Positions 15,952 to 24,563 of a stretch of 64,000 nt of DNA are shown piece after piece; positions within the stretch are counted from its first letter, which is position 1, and every line of letters starts with the position of its first letter. This DNA comes from Exiguobacterium sp. TNDT2 (GTDB lineage: Bacteria; Bacillota; Bacilli; Exiguobacteriales; Exiguobacteriaceae), in the NCBI RefSeq assembly GCF_003331145.1, contig NZ_QLVE01000009.1, positions 62,001 to 126,000 of the forward strand, written 5' to 3'. Both the position numbers and the translations under genes were made by a program. The notes under the pieces are model-generated. The model was given only the letters and a program-made list of their open reading frames with translations, ran no database searches and was not told the DNA's origin.

Positions 15952-17334
15952 ATGAATCAAAATACGGAGCAGCTCCGGACCGATCCAATCGGACGCCTGC
16001 TGTTCAAGCTGTCGTTGCCGGCGATGATCGGCATGCTGGTGACGGCGCTCTACAATATCATCGATACGATTTTCGTCGCCCGCGGCATCGGGGCTACCGC
16101 CGTGGCCGCCATCGGGATCGCTTTCCCGATTCAAATGATTCTCATGGCCGTCTCGAGCGCGGTCGGACTAGGCGGCGCGTCCATCAGTTCACGGAAACTC
16201 GGCAAAGGGGACGATGCTGGGGCCGCCGTCACGTTCTTGAACGTGCTCGTCCTCGTCGGGGTGTTCGCGGCCTTCGCGGTCAGTTCCGCCTTTTTCATGC
16301 TAGATGACATCTTGACAGTGTTCGGGGCGACGTCGGCCATCATGGAACTGAGCCGTCAATACTTATCCGTCGTGCTGATTAGTTCGCCGTTCTTCATGTT
16401 CACACTTGCGGCGAGCGCGATGGTTCGGGCTGAGGGACAGGCGCCGTATCAGATGAAAGTGATGCTCACGACCGTCGTCGTCAACTTGGTAACGACACCG
16501 CTATTCATCTTCGCGTTCGACTGGGGCATATATGGGGCGGCTTGGTCGACGGCGCTCGCTCAAGTCGTCGGGTCTGTCCTCATGCTCCGTTTCTTCTTCG
16601 CAAAAAATCGCCGAACCGAGCTCGACTTCCAATGGCGGAAGTTTCGATTACGGTTCGGCGAATTGAAGGAGATTATGGCAATCGGTTCGTCTTCGTTCAT
16701 CATGATGGTATCGCAGTCGATTTTATTCGTCGCGGTCAACGTCATGCTTGGGACATATGGCGGCACCGAGGAACTTGCCATCTTTGCGATCATCAATAAA
16801 TTCATGGCGCTCGTCGGGATGCCGATCATGGGCATCGTCCAAGGCATGCAGCCGATCGTCGGCTACAATTTCGGGGCCAAACAATTCGATCGGATGCGCG
16901 AGACGATTTGGACGGCGATGCGGGCCGGCATCGCCATCGCCGTCATCATTTGGTTGACGCTCCAATTGATTCCCGAACAGCTCATGCGCATGTTTACGAC
17001 CGACGCGAATTTGATTGCCGGCGGCGTGACGGCGATTCATGTGTTGTTCGCCGTCTCGTTTCTCCCGAGCGTCCAAATGCTTGTCAATGGTATCTACCAA
17101 TCGCTCGGGAAGGCCCGTGTTGCGATGTTCTTGTCGCTGTCGCGCCAGACGCTCTATACGATTCCGCTGGTGTTCATCCTGCCGAACTTCTTCGGTGTGT
17201 TCGGGGTGTGGCTCGCATTCCCGATCGCCGATGCGATGACGTTCCTGACAGCGGTCGGGATGGCGGTGTGGGATCGCAAACTCTTATTCCGCCCGTCGGA
17301 AGATGAAATCGAAGCGAAAGCGACCAATTTATGA
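15952..17334 (+). CDS. MATE family efflux transporter
   Basis: A 460-residue protein with twelve predicted membrane segments in two pseudo-symmetric halves. It opens with PIGRLLFKLSLPAMIGMLVTALYN in split form and shows the family's MVRAEGQAPYQMK and GMQPIVGYNFGAK motifs. It should export cationic drugs or metabolites with sodium or proton exchange. It belongs to the NorM-like/DinF-like prokaryotic MATE group; the substrate is not evident. GGGGATGGAAGC precedes ATG 15952. Its last six bases overlap the end of the convergent EamA gene. Confidence 0.92.
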   Translation: MNQNTEQLRTDPIGRLLFKLSLPAMIGMLVTALYNIIDTIFVARGIGATAVAAIGIAFPIQMILMAVSSAVGLGGASISSRKLGKGDDAGAAVTFLNVLVLVGVFAAFAVSSAFFMLDDILTVFGATSAIMELSRQYLSVVLISSPFFMFTLAASAMVRAEGQAPYQMKVMLTTVVVNLVTTPLFIFAFDWGIYGAAWSTALAQVVGSVLMLRFFFAKNRRTELDFQWRKFRLRFGELKEIMAIGSSSFIMMVSQSILFVAVNVMLGTYGGTEELAIFAIINKFMALVGMPIMGIVQGMQPIVGYNFGAKQFDRMRETIWTAMRAGIAIAVIIWLTLQLIPEQLMRMFTTDANLIAGGVTAIHVLFAVSFLPSVQMLVNGIYQSLGKARVAMFLSLSRQTLYTIPLVFILPNFFGVFGVWLAFPIADAMTFLTAVGMAVWDRKLLFRPSEDEIEAKATNL

Positions 17335-18198
17335 AGTGACGTCCGTTCTTGTGGAGCGGGCGTCTTCTTTTAAGAATAAGTAAATTCCGCCGAGCAGGAC
17401 GGCCGCGCCGATCCACTGCATGACGCCGAGGCGTTCATCAAAGAAGACGAACCCGAACAGCATGCCCCACAGTGCCTCGCCAAGAATGGTGATGCTGACG
17501 ACGGTCGCACTGACCCGGGCGAGCGCGTAGTTGAACAAGTTATGTCCTAAAATCGTCGGGAAGAAGGCGAGGGCGAGGAAATACCACCAGTTGACCGATT
17601 CGAACGCAGTGAACGTTGTCCCCCGGACGAGAAGCATGAAGCAGAGGACGACCGCTGCGACGAGATAGACGCTGAACGAGTAAGTATTCGTGTTCATCTC
17701 GGTCCGGACGTGTTGGCCGACGAGCCAATAGCCGGCGATAAGAAGGGCGGCGATTAAAGCGAGCATGTCCCCGAACAGCGCTTCACGTCCGAGTTGAATG
17801 TCGCCTGCCGCGACAAGCATGCCCCCGAGGACAGCGATGAGCGCGAAGACCAAACCTTTCCGGGTCGGATTCTTTTTAAAAATCAAGGCGTTCCCGATTA
17901 AGACAAAAATCGGGCTCGAGGTAACGAATAGCGTCGAGCTGGCGACGGTCGTATAATCGAGTGATAAAAACCAGAGCCAAAAGTGGAACGCCAGCAACGT
18001 CCCGCTGAGCAACAAGGCATATCTCGTCATGAGACGTGTCCCGAGAAGTGACTTGAAGTCGACAAATGGCAACAACATCAGACACGTGATCAGCATTCGG
18101 TAAAATGCGGCCGTTTCGGCCGGCGCGGACGTCCATTTGACGAATAATACGCTCGTCGACAAGAAAAATACAGCGGCGAATAAAATGAGATAAGACAA
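17329..18198 (-). CDS. EamA/DMT family transporter
   Basis: About 289 residues with ten hydrophobic segments arranged as two EamA repeats (for example SSPIFVLIGNALIFKKNPTR at the end of the first, and TILGEALWGMLFGFVFFDER in the second). It is an inner-membrane metabolite exporter or importer of unknown substrate. TTG 18198 is taken as start because AAAGGGGGA lies six bases upstream on the minus strand; the frame is open further but without a ribosome site. It is convergent with the MATE gene and divergent from topB. Confidence 0.87.
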   Translation of the reverse strand: MSYLILFAAVFFLSTSVLFVKWTSAPAETAAFYRMLITCLMLLPFVDFKSLLGTRLMTRYALLLSGTLLAFHFWLWFLSLDYTTVASSTLFVTSSPIFVLIGNALIFKKNPTRKGLVFALIAVLGGMLVAAGDIQLGREALFGDMLALIAALLIAGYWLVGQHVRTEMNTNTYSFSVYLVAAVVLCFMLLVRGTTFTAFESVNWWYFLALAFFPTILGHNLFNYALARVSATVVSITILGEALWGMLFGFVFFDERLGVMQWIGAAVLLGGIYLFLKEDARSTRTDVTS

Positions 18199-18325
18199 TC
18201 GATATCCCCCTTTATGTTGTACATACTCTTCTAATGATATTATAGAATAGATTAAGAAAATACATTCTTTCTCGAAAGTGTCGTTCCGACGAGATATTTC
18301 GGATGACTGTGAAAGTAGGGATCCT

Positions 18326-20452
18326 ATGAGACTAATCATCGCGGAGAAACCGTCGCAGGCCCAAAAACTGGCTGCGCCGTATCCATCAAAAAAGAAAAAA
18401 GACGAGATTGAGATCGCCTCTTGTGCCCGTTTCCCGGAAGGCGCCATCGTCGTCTGGGCGGTCGGTCATTTATGTGAGCTTCAAGAACCGTCCCATTATA
18501 AGCCGGAATGGAAGTCGTGGAAATATGAGTCACTCCCGATTGTGCCAGACCGATTCGACTATCGCATCTCGAAAGGCAAGTCGAAACCGTTCCAGACCAT
18601 CAAAAAATGGTTGCACGACCGGGCCATCACCGATATCATCATCGCGTCTGATGCCGAGCGAGAAGGGGAGGCCATCGTCCGGCTCATATTACGACTCGCC
18701 GGCAATAAAAAACCGCTGTCACGCCTTTGGATCTCAAGTTTGACCGAACAGGCGGTCGACCGTGGTTTCGCCGAACTGCTGCCCGGCGACCAGACCGTCC
18801 CTTATTATCATGAGGCGATGAGTCGTGCTTGTGCCGACTGGCTCGTCGGCATGAACGCCTCAAGGGCGTATACGACGTTGTTGAAGACGATTGGCATCGA
18901 GGACGTGTTCTCGCTCGGCCGCGTCCAGACACCGACGCTCGCCTTGATCGTCAACCGTGAGCGCGAGATCAAACAGTTCGTCCCGGAACCGTATTTCGAG
19001 GTCGAAGCGACGCTCCAAAAAGGGCGGGGTACGTTCAAAGCGAAATACACGCTCGGCAAGACGTCGAAACTGAAGACGCGGGAACAAGCCGATGCGGTCG
19101 TCAATCGGGCGTCCGGGACTGCCATCGTCCGTTCGATTGACAAGGAAGACAAAACGGAACACCCGCCGTTCTGGTTCAGCTTATCGGGTCTTCAGGCCGA
19201 GGCTGGTAAGCGATTCGGTTTCGGGGCAAAGAAGACGCTCGACATCGCCCAAAAGCTGTATACAAAAGGATGGATCAGTTATCCGCGGACCGACTCGAGT
19301 TTCGTCACTCCAGATGAGGCGACACTGTTCCCGCAGACGAAAGCGCGCCTGTTAAAGTCCGCGGCCTATGCCGAACTACAGGACGTGTTGACCGAGAATC
19401 CGTCCCGTAACAGTCGCTACGTGAATGCGAAAAAGGTCAGTGACCACTATGCGATCATCCCGACCGAGGCGTGTGGCGATGTGGCCCGACTTAGCGGGGA
19501 CGAGGCGAAGCTTTACGATTTGATTAACCGTCGCTTTCTCGCGGCATTTGCCCCTCCGGCGAAGCTTGAGAAAACGACGGTCGACCTCATGGACGGGGGC
19601 GACCTATACCGGGCGAAAGGGACGGTCGTCGTCAGTGCCGGTTACCGGCAAGTCGTCGAGATGAAGTCCAAAGACGTCGAGCTTCCGGCACTTACGGTCG
19701 GTGAGCCATTGACCGAAAAGAAAGTCGAAGTGTTATCGAAACAGACGGAGCCGCCGAAACGGTATACGGAAGGCGCGCTCATCATGGCGATGAAAGTCGC
19801 CGGCAAGCAGCTTGATGATGAGGAACTGATTCACATCATGAAAGAAGTGGAAGGGCTCGGCACCGAGGCGACGCGGGCCAACATTATCGATGGATTGAAG
19901 AAGCGGGGTTATGTCGACCTGCAAAAGAAAGAACTCGTCCCGACCGACAAGGGCCGTCTCTTGATCGATGTGCTCGGGGATAGCATCCTCGCCTCGCCGG
20001 CCATGACAGCGAAGTGGGAGAAGCGGCTCCATGAGATTGGACAGGCATCGGCATCCGCCGCCGAGTTTATCGAACAGGCGAAAAAGATGTCGATTCATCT
20101 CGTCGAAGAGGCGAAAGCGCGTGTCGAGTCGGCGAACCCGGAAGGCTACACGATCGAAGCAAGACGTTTCGGGAAAAAATCTGCGGCACGGCCAAAAGCG
20201 TCGTTCGGCGTCTGTCCGAGCTGCGGCAAAGGGCTCGTCGAGCATCCGAAGTTTATCGGCTGCAGCGGTTATCGCGAAGGGTGCAAGTTCACGATGTCGA
20301 AACAAGTGCTCGGCGTCGGGATTGCCAAGGATGAGCTGAAACAGATGATCAACGGCGGCCAGTCGAACGTGCATACGTTCAAAAAAGGGGACAAGACGTT
20401 TGATGCCAAACTCTATCTTGAGAAAGGGGCGCTACGGTTCGAATTTATATAA
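18326..20452 (+). CDS. topB: DNA topoisomerase III (type IA)
   Basis: 708 residues. The Toprim metal site is E7 (IIAEKPS) with SDAEREGE at 108-115. The catalytic tyrosine is Y319 in ISYPRTDSS. After the catalytic core comes a short C-terminal zinc-ribbon-like part (CPSCGK, then CSGYREGC) as in B. subtilis TopB. The enzyme passes DNA strands through single-strand breaks and resolves replication and recombination intermediates. ATG 18326 follows AGTAGGG; upstream codons lack a ribosome site. It is monocistronic, ending at a hairpin shared with the small gene at 20482. Confidence 0.95.
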   Translation: MRLIIAEKPSQAQKLAAPYPSKKKKDEIEIASCARFPEGAIVVWAVGHLCELQEPSHYKPEWKSWKYESLPIVPDRFDYRISKGKSKPFQTIKKWLHDRAITDIIIASDAEREGEAIVRLILRLAGNKKPLSRLWISSLTEQAVDRGFAELLPGDQTVPYYHEAMSRACADWLVGMNASRAYTTLLKTIGIEDVFSLGRVQTPTLALIVNREREIKQFVPEPYFEVEATLQKGRGTFKAKYTLGKTSKLKTREQADAVVNRASGTAIVRSIDKEDKTEHPPFWFSLSGLQAEAGKRFGFGAKKTLDIAQKLYTKGWISYPRTDSSFVTPDEATLFPQTKARLLKSAAYAELQDVLTENPSRNSRYVNAKKVSDHYAIIPTEACGDVARLSGDEAKLYDLINRRFLAAFAPPAKLEKTTVDLMDGGDLYRAKGTVVVSAGYRQVVEMKSKDVELPALTVGEPLTEKKVEVLSKQTEPPKRYTEGALIMAMKVAGKQLDDEELIHIMKEVEGLGTEATRANIIDGLKKRGYVDLQKKELVPTDKGRLLIDVLGDSILASPAMTAKWEKRLHEIGQASASAAEFIEQAKKMSIHLVEEAKARVESANPEGYTIEARRFGKKSAARPKASFGVCPSCGKGLVEHPKFIGCSGYREGCKFTMSKQVLGVGIAKDELKQMINGGQSNVHTFKKGDKTFDAKLYLEKGALRFEFI

Positions 20453-20490
20453 AAATAAAAGCCATCCGTCGTGGATGACTCTTATTTTTT
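20453..20490. terminator. Imperfect hairpin between topB and a convergent small gene
   Basis: ATAA, AG, CATCC pair with GGATG, CT, TTAT around a GTCG loop with small bulges, followed by T6. It looks like the topB terminator; the minus-strand T run is interrupted. Confidence 0.55.
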
Positions 20491-20646
20491 CTGTTCTTCT
20501 TCAGTGATGCGGCGGTTAATCTCCTCGTAATCGAGCACGATGTCGTCTTTGTTGTCCTTGTAGGCGTATCCTTTTTGAATGACGACGATCGAGGCAATCA
20601 AGACGAGCAAGATAATCAAACCGCTCACTGCAAAAATCCATCCCAT
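20482..20646 (-). CDS. Small single-pass membrane protein, 54 residues
   Basis: ATG 20646 follows GAGGAATGGCCC, a good ribosome site. The product starts MGWIFAVSGLIILLVLIASI (one membrane helix, about residues 3-23), then KGYAYKDNKDDIVLDYEE and a charged tail. The hydrophobic helix followed by an AYxYK stretch recalls the YtzI-type small membrane proteins of Bacillus, but I cannot confirm this. It is convergent with topB and divergent from the REC-PP2C gene. Confidence 0.6.
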   Translation of the reverse strand: MGWIFAVSGLIILLVLIASIVVIQKGYAYKDNKDDIVLDYEEINRRITEEEQKK

Positions 20647-20807
20647 GGGCCATTCCTCGCTTTCGTACTTCTAGTATGCCAAAAACGAAAGAGATTCTCC
20701 ATCTTTCGGGTACTTCGAACTGTCACAGCATTGAAATACCTAATGAGGCGATTAGATATGATACAATAATATGCAGAAGAACACTGACAGAGAAAGTAGG
20801 GATGACT

Positions 20808-21920
20808 ATGGCGATTTTGATTGTGGACGACGAACCGGTCAATACGATGGTTCTCGAACAATTATTGCATCAACATGATTATGAGACGATTTCGGTCTCA
20901 AGTGGTGAAGATGCGCTCGCGCTCCTGATGGATCCGCAAGCCCCGTCGCTATACGACCTTGTCCTGCTTGATGTCGAGATGCCAGGGATTTCTGGGATTG
21001 AGACATGCAAACGGATTCGACAGATGACCGGTTACGAGGAATTGCCCGTGATCATGGTCTCGGGCCGCACCGAAGAAAAGCAGATTGCGGAAGGACTTGA
21101 CGCTGAGGCGTCCGATTATACGACGAAACCGATTAAAATCACGGAACTGCTCGCGCGGATCCGTTCGGCGCTTCGCTATAAAGCAGCCGTGGATGAACGG
21201 AAGAAATATGAGGCACGTCTTCAATATGACCTCGATCTCGCGCAAAAGATTCAACAGAGTGCCTTGACCCCACCAATCAGTAACGATGAGATTGACGTCC
21301 GGGCCTTGTATTTGCCGTCTAAAAAACTGGCCGGTGACATGTATGCCTGGTTCCAAGTCGCACCTGATCGCTACGGCGTCATCATCTTTGATGTGATGGG
21401 GCATGGCGTGTCGTCGGCGTTGATTACGATGGGCATTCGTTCGATTTTACCGGGCCTCGTCGGCAACGTCCAATATCCGGTCGATGTGATGAGCGAGTTG
21501 AACCGCCAGATGACGTTCTTGTTCTCGGGAGAGGACATGCAGAGCTACTTCACGGCCGTATACTGCTATATCGATACGACGAAGCGTCAAATCGAGTACG
21601 TCAACGCCGGACATCCGCCGGTCATCGTGACGTCTGATACAGGCGTCACGCGCCTCGAGACGACCGGAGTGCCGGTCGGTATGTTCGAGGAGCCGAACTA
21701 TGAGTCAAACGTGATTGACATCGAGCCGGGTATGACGATGCATATGTATACGGATGGACTGATGGAATGTTACAGCAAAGACATCGACGACGGTATTCGT
21801 TGGCTCGAGAAGGACGTCGCGTCATACGGACTTGACTACGCACGTCATGTCGCCGAGCAACTCGTTCCAAAAATCGAGATTGATGACGACTTATGTCTCG
21901 TCACGGTCAAATTGATGTAA
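20808..21920 (+). CDS. Response regulator with PP2C-type (SpoIIE/RsbU) phosphatase output
   Basis: 370 residues: an N-terminal receiver (D7-D8 acidic pocket, phospho-acceptor D55 in LLDVEMPG, K107), a helical linker around 122-150, and a C-terminal SpoIIE-type phosphatase with metal ligands in LAGDMY (D177), FDVMGHG (D195) and the late DDDLCLVTV. The layout equals RsbY of Bacillus cereus and similar regulators that dephosphorylate an anti-anti-sigma factor to activate SigB, so partner-switching stress control is a good guess. No anti-sigma genes are adjacent. ATG 20808 is preferred (GTAGGG six bases upstream); ATG 20802 is too close to it. Confidence 0.88.
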   Translation: MAILIVDDEPVNTMVLEQLLHQHDYETISVSSGEDALALLMDPQAPSLYDLVLLDVEMPGISGIETCKRIRQMTGYEELPVIMVSGRTEEKQIAEGLDAEASDYTTKPIKITELLARIRSALRYKAAVDERKKYEARLQYDLDLAQKIQQSALTPPISNDEIDVRALYLPSKKLAGDMYAWFQVAPDRYGVIIFDVMGHGVSSALITMGIRSILPGLVGNVQYPVDVMSELNRQMTFLFSGEDMQSYFTAVYCYIDTTKRQIEYVNAGHPPVIVTSDTGVTRLETTGVPVGMFEEPNYESNVIDIEPGMTMHMYTDGLMECYSKDIDDGIRWLEKDVASYGLDYARHVAEQLVPKIEIDDDLCLVTVKLM

Positions 21921-21957
21921 AAAGATGGTGTCGCCGCAATAGGCTACACCATCTTTT
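21920..21957. terminator. Bidirectional intrinsic terminator
   Basis: AAAGATGGTGT pairs with ACACCATCTTT around an internal loop with CGCC/GG pairing, with T or A runs on both sides. It separates the convergent REC-PP2C and corA genes. Confidence 0.75.
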
Positions 21958-21959
21958 GT

Positions 21960-22895
21960 TTAGAAATAACGTCTGCGCCATAAAATATAAAAGGCGAGGC
22001 TTGAGAAACCGATCATCATCGCGAGCGCAATGACGAATCCGATTGATTGGCCTTCCCAAGGAACTTGGACGTTCATCCCGAATATCCCGGAAATCATCGT
22101 CGGGATGCTGAGTACGATCGTGATTGAGGCCAAGAACTTCATGACGAAGTTGACGTTGTTCGAGATGATTGAACCGAAGGCATCCATTTTGATGCTGATG
22201 ATGTCGTTATAAATCGACGCCATCTCCATCGCCTGGCGGTGCTCGACGAACACATCTTCGAGCAACTCCTCGTCTTCCTCGTGCTTTTCGAGGCTCGGTG
22301 TCTTGACGATGCGGTCGAGGACGCTGTCGTTCGCTTTAAGTGAGGTCATGAAATAGACGAGCGACTTCTGTAAGTTCATCAATTGAAAGATTTCCTGATT
22401 TCGCATCGAGCGTTGCAACTCTTGCTCGAGCTCGTCCATGCGCCGGTCGATTTGGCGAAGGAAACGCAAGTACGTCATGCTGACTCGGTGCAAAATCTGG
22501 AAGACGAACCGGCTCCGGTAGTTCGTCCGGAACAGCCGGGCTTTTCCGTTGGCGAACAAGTTGAGCACGTCGAGATCACGCGAACAGACGGTGATGAAAT
22601 GTCGCCCGGTGACGATAATACCGAGGGGAATCGTGTTATAGGCACGTCCCGTGTCATCTTCTTCGACGTACGGGACGTCGATGATCATGAGGAGCCCCTC
22701 ATCATCTTTTTCAAAACGTGGTTTTTCTTCAATATCAAGCGGGTCGTAGACGAAGTCTTCAGGAATGCCGGAGGCGGCGATGACTTGATCGGCCTCGTCT
22801 TTTGTCGGATTGACGAGTTGAATCCAGCTCCCTTTGTCAAAGTCGTCGATTTCGTCAACACGCCCAGATGCATCGGTACGGTAAATCGTTAGCAT
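21960..22895 (-). CDS. corA: CorA family magnesium/divalent cation transporter
   Basis: 311 residues: a large N-terminal cytoplasmic domain rich in acidic and helical segments, then two C-terminal membrane helices with the GMN selectivity motif at about 273-275 (SGIFGMN) at the pore mouth. It forms a pentameric channel for Mg2+ (possibly Co2+ or Ni2+). The C-terminal tail WRRRYF is typical. ATG 22895 follows TAGGAGGAAC; the longer open frame would start upstream of the promoter. It is monocistronic and controlled by a promoter containing an inverted repeat. Confidence 0.92.
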   Translation of the reverse strand: MLTIYRTDASGRVDEIDDFDKGSWIQLVNPTKDEADQVIAASGIPEDFVYDPLDIEEKPRFEKDDEGLLMIIDVPYVEEDDTGRAYNTIPLGIIVTGRHFITVCSRDLDVLNLFANGKARLFRTNYRSRFVFQILHRVSMTYLRFLRQIDRRMDELEQELQRSMRNQEIFQLMNLQKSLVYFMTSLKANDSVLDRIVKTPSLEKHEEDEELLEDVFVEHRQAMEMASIYNDIISIKMDAFGSIISNNVNFVMKFLASITIVLSIPTMISGIFGMNVQVPWEGQSIGFVIALAMMIGFSSLAFYILWRRRYF

Positions 22896-22904
22896 AATGT
22901 TCCT

Positions 22905-22952
22905 CCTACCTAAGCTCAACCTAATTATAGGTAGGCGATTGAGAGAGTGCAA
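22905..22952 (-). promoter_or_regulatory. corA promoter with overlapping 8-bp inverted repeat
   Basis: On the minus strand TTGCAC (22952-22947), 17 bases and TATAAT (22929-22924) form a near-perfect SigA promoter. A perfect inverted repeat CCTACCTA/TAGGTAGG (22905-22912 and 22928-22935) has one arm on the -10 and the other running into the AGGAGG ribosome site, a plausible operator. Confidence 0.65.
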
Positions 22953-22972
22953 TCGGAAAAGAAGGAGTTTTT

Positions 22973-23000
22973 TTGTTTTTTCTCGAAAACATGCTACAGT
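22973..23000 (+). promoter_or_regulatory. Candidate promoter of the Hpt gene
   Basis: TTGTTT, a 16-base spacer and TACAGT end 42 bases before the proposed TTG start. Matches are moderate. Confidence 0.4.
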
Positions 23001-23042
23001 GAAAAAGAATGGTAGCAGGAATGAGTCAAAGGAGGGATGGAG

Positions 23043-23414
23043 TTGTCACAAACGCCCCAAAATGCTCTGTTTAACAAAGAAAAGTTGGCGGAGCTCCATC
23101 AAATCGCTAGCGGGAATAAAGATTTTCTGAGAAAGATTGCCGATACGTACGTGCGCCAATTCGATGCGAAATTCCCTGAATTGAAACGCATGGTGCGCGA
23201 ACAAAACCACGGACAAATCGAACAACTAGCCCACTTGTTGAAAGGGGCATCCTATTCTGTCGGACTCGACGAGACGGCCGCTCGGTTTCATCGGCTTGAA
23301 CTAGCTGGAGAGATGAACGAGACTTCGAATCTCGAACCGATTCTCGATGAGATTGAAGCCGACATGCGTCGCTTTAATCATGAATGGGACGCGCACTTGA
23401 CCGAGTTGTCATAG
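23043..23414 (+). CDS. Stand-alone Hpt (histidine phosphotransfer) protein
   Basis: About 123 residues forming a four-helix Hpt domain; the phospho-accepting histidine is H64 in QLAHLLKGASYSVG (the family's HxLKG). It would shuttle phosphoryl groups between a hybrid kinase and response regulators. TTG 23043 is preferred because GGAGGG lies six bases upstream; an ATG at 23037 directly abuts that Shine-Dalgarno. No kinase is adjacent. Nearby receivers are the REC-PP2C protein and CheV. It is convergent with cheV over a strong terminator. Confidence 0.82.
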   Translation: MSQTPQNALFNKEKLAELHQIASGNKDFLRKIADTYVRQFDAKFPELKRMVREQNHGQIEQLAHLLKGASYSVGLDETAARFHRLELAGEMNETSNLEPILDEIEADMRRFNHEWDAHLTELS

Positions 23415-23415
23415 G

Positions 23416-23453
23416 AAAAACGGGATTCCGCCATATAGCGGAATCCCGTTTTT
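23416..23453. terminator. Strong bidirectional terminator
   Basis: A perfect 16-bp stem (23416-23431 with 23438-23453) with a 6-base loop, bounded by A5 and T5 runs. It ends the Hpt gene and the facing cheV gene. Confidence 0.93.
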
Positions 23454-23457
23454 CAAA

Positions 23458-24339
23458 TCAAGCTAAAAATTCGTCGAGTGTGGCAATCAACATGCCAATC
23501 TCTGGTTTCGTAATTTGGGCGTTCGCCCCGACCGCGTCACCTTTATGCTTCAAATCATCCGAGATGAGCGACGAGAAGATAACGATCGGCAATTCGGCGA
23601 ACTGGTCCATCTCACGGAGTCGTTTCGTCAAATGCAAGCCGTCCATTTGCGGCATCTCGATATCAGTGATGAGCAAGTCGCAATGGACACCACTTTGTTC
23701 GAACGCATCGAGCGCCTCTTTCCCGTTGTTAAAGATTGTCGTGTTGAAGTAGCCGGCATCGTCGAGCGTGTCGATGATGAGTGTTCGTAACATCTCCGAG
23801 TCTTCCGCAATCCACACTTGTTTGTTCGACCGTTCACGGGCGCCGAGCCGTTTGACCGACTTGCGGGCCATGATATCCTTCCTTGAAAGTTCGAGCGCGA
23901 TTCGCTCGTAGTCGAGGAGGATAATCATCTGGTCTCCCGTTTTGACGACTCCGTTCGTGATACCTTGCATGCCGCGCGCTAAATCGGATGGCGTGTCAAT
24001 TTGTTCCCATGAAATTCGTTTGATCTCGGTTACTTGATCGACGCGGAGCACCGATTTCTCACCGTTGAACTCACAGACGATTAATCGGTCTCCCTCGCTG
24101 GCTTCATGCGGATGGCCGATGACCATCGGTAAATCGATGACGGTCATGACCTCGCCGCGGAGCTCGATGAGCCCCATGATCGCTTCCGGGGTACCCGGTA
24201 GCGGGGTGAGGGGAAGCATCGTGATGATTTCACGTACTTTCATGACGTTGATTCCGAAAATGAACGGCCCTGCCTGGAAGATGACGATTTCTAATTCGTT
24301 CGTGCCTGCCTCAAGTAAAATATTATGATCCATGCTCAC
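23458..24339 (-). CDS. cheV: Chemotaxis coupling protein CheV (CheW-receiver fusion)
   Basis: 293 residues: an N-terminal CheW domain (about 10-150, with FGINVMKVREII and LIELRGEVMTVIDLP) joined to a C-terminal receiver whose phospho-acceptor Asp is in LLITDIEMPQMDG near residue 225. CheV links chemoreceptors to CheA and its receiver takes part in adaptation. GTG 24339 is chosen because AGGAGGG is eight bases upstream. It stands alone here, away from the main chemotaxis operon. Confidence 0.92.
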   Translation of the reverse strand: MSMDHNILLEAGTNELEIVIFQAGPFIFGINVMKVREIITMLPLTPLPGTPEAIMGLIELRGEVMTVIDLPMVIGHPHEASEGDRLIVCEFNGEKSVLRVDQVTEIKRISWEQIDTPSDLARGMQGITNGVVKTGDQMIILLDYERIALELSRKDIMARKSVKRLGARERSNKQVWIAEDSEMLRTLIIDTLDDAGYFNTTIFNNGKEALDAFEQSGVHCDLLITDIEMPQMDGLHLTKRLREMDQFAELPIVIFSSLISDDLKHKGDAVGANAQITKPEIGMLIATLDEFLA

Positions 24340-24441
24340 TGGTGATCCCTCCTAGTTCACGTACTCTCTCCCCTTCTATCGGTCCATTTAATGAACATCT
24401 TCAGTCGAAATTGACAAAGTCGAGGCGGAATTAACAAAAAA

Positions 24442-24470
24442 TTGACGAGTAACCGTTTTCATTACATAAA
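24442..24470 (+). promoter_or_regulatory. gapN promoter candidate with CcpA cre-like site
   Basis: TTGACG (24442-24447) is followed at 17 bases by CATAAA (24465-24470). On the minus strand 24462-24448 reads ATGAAAACGGTTACT, which fits the cre consensus WTGNAANCGNWNNCW at all fixed positions and lies between -35 and -10, where CcpA binding would repress. The -10 is weak. Confidence 0.5.
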
Positions 24471-24563
24471 CTGAATCTTTATAGTTGTTCTACCGATTTA
24501 TTTTTGCATACAATGGGGGTGGCAACGAGAGATCAAAGCTTACTCAGGAGGCAGATAGAGATT

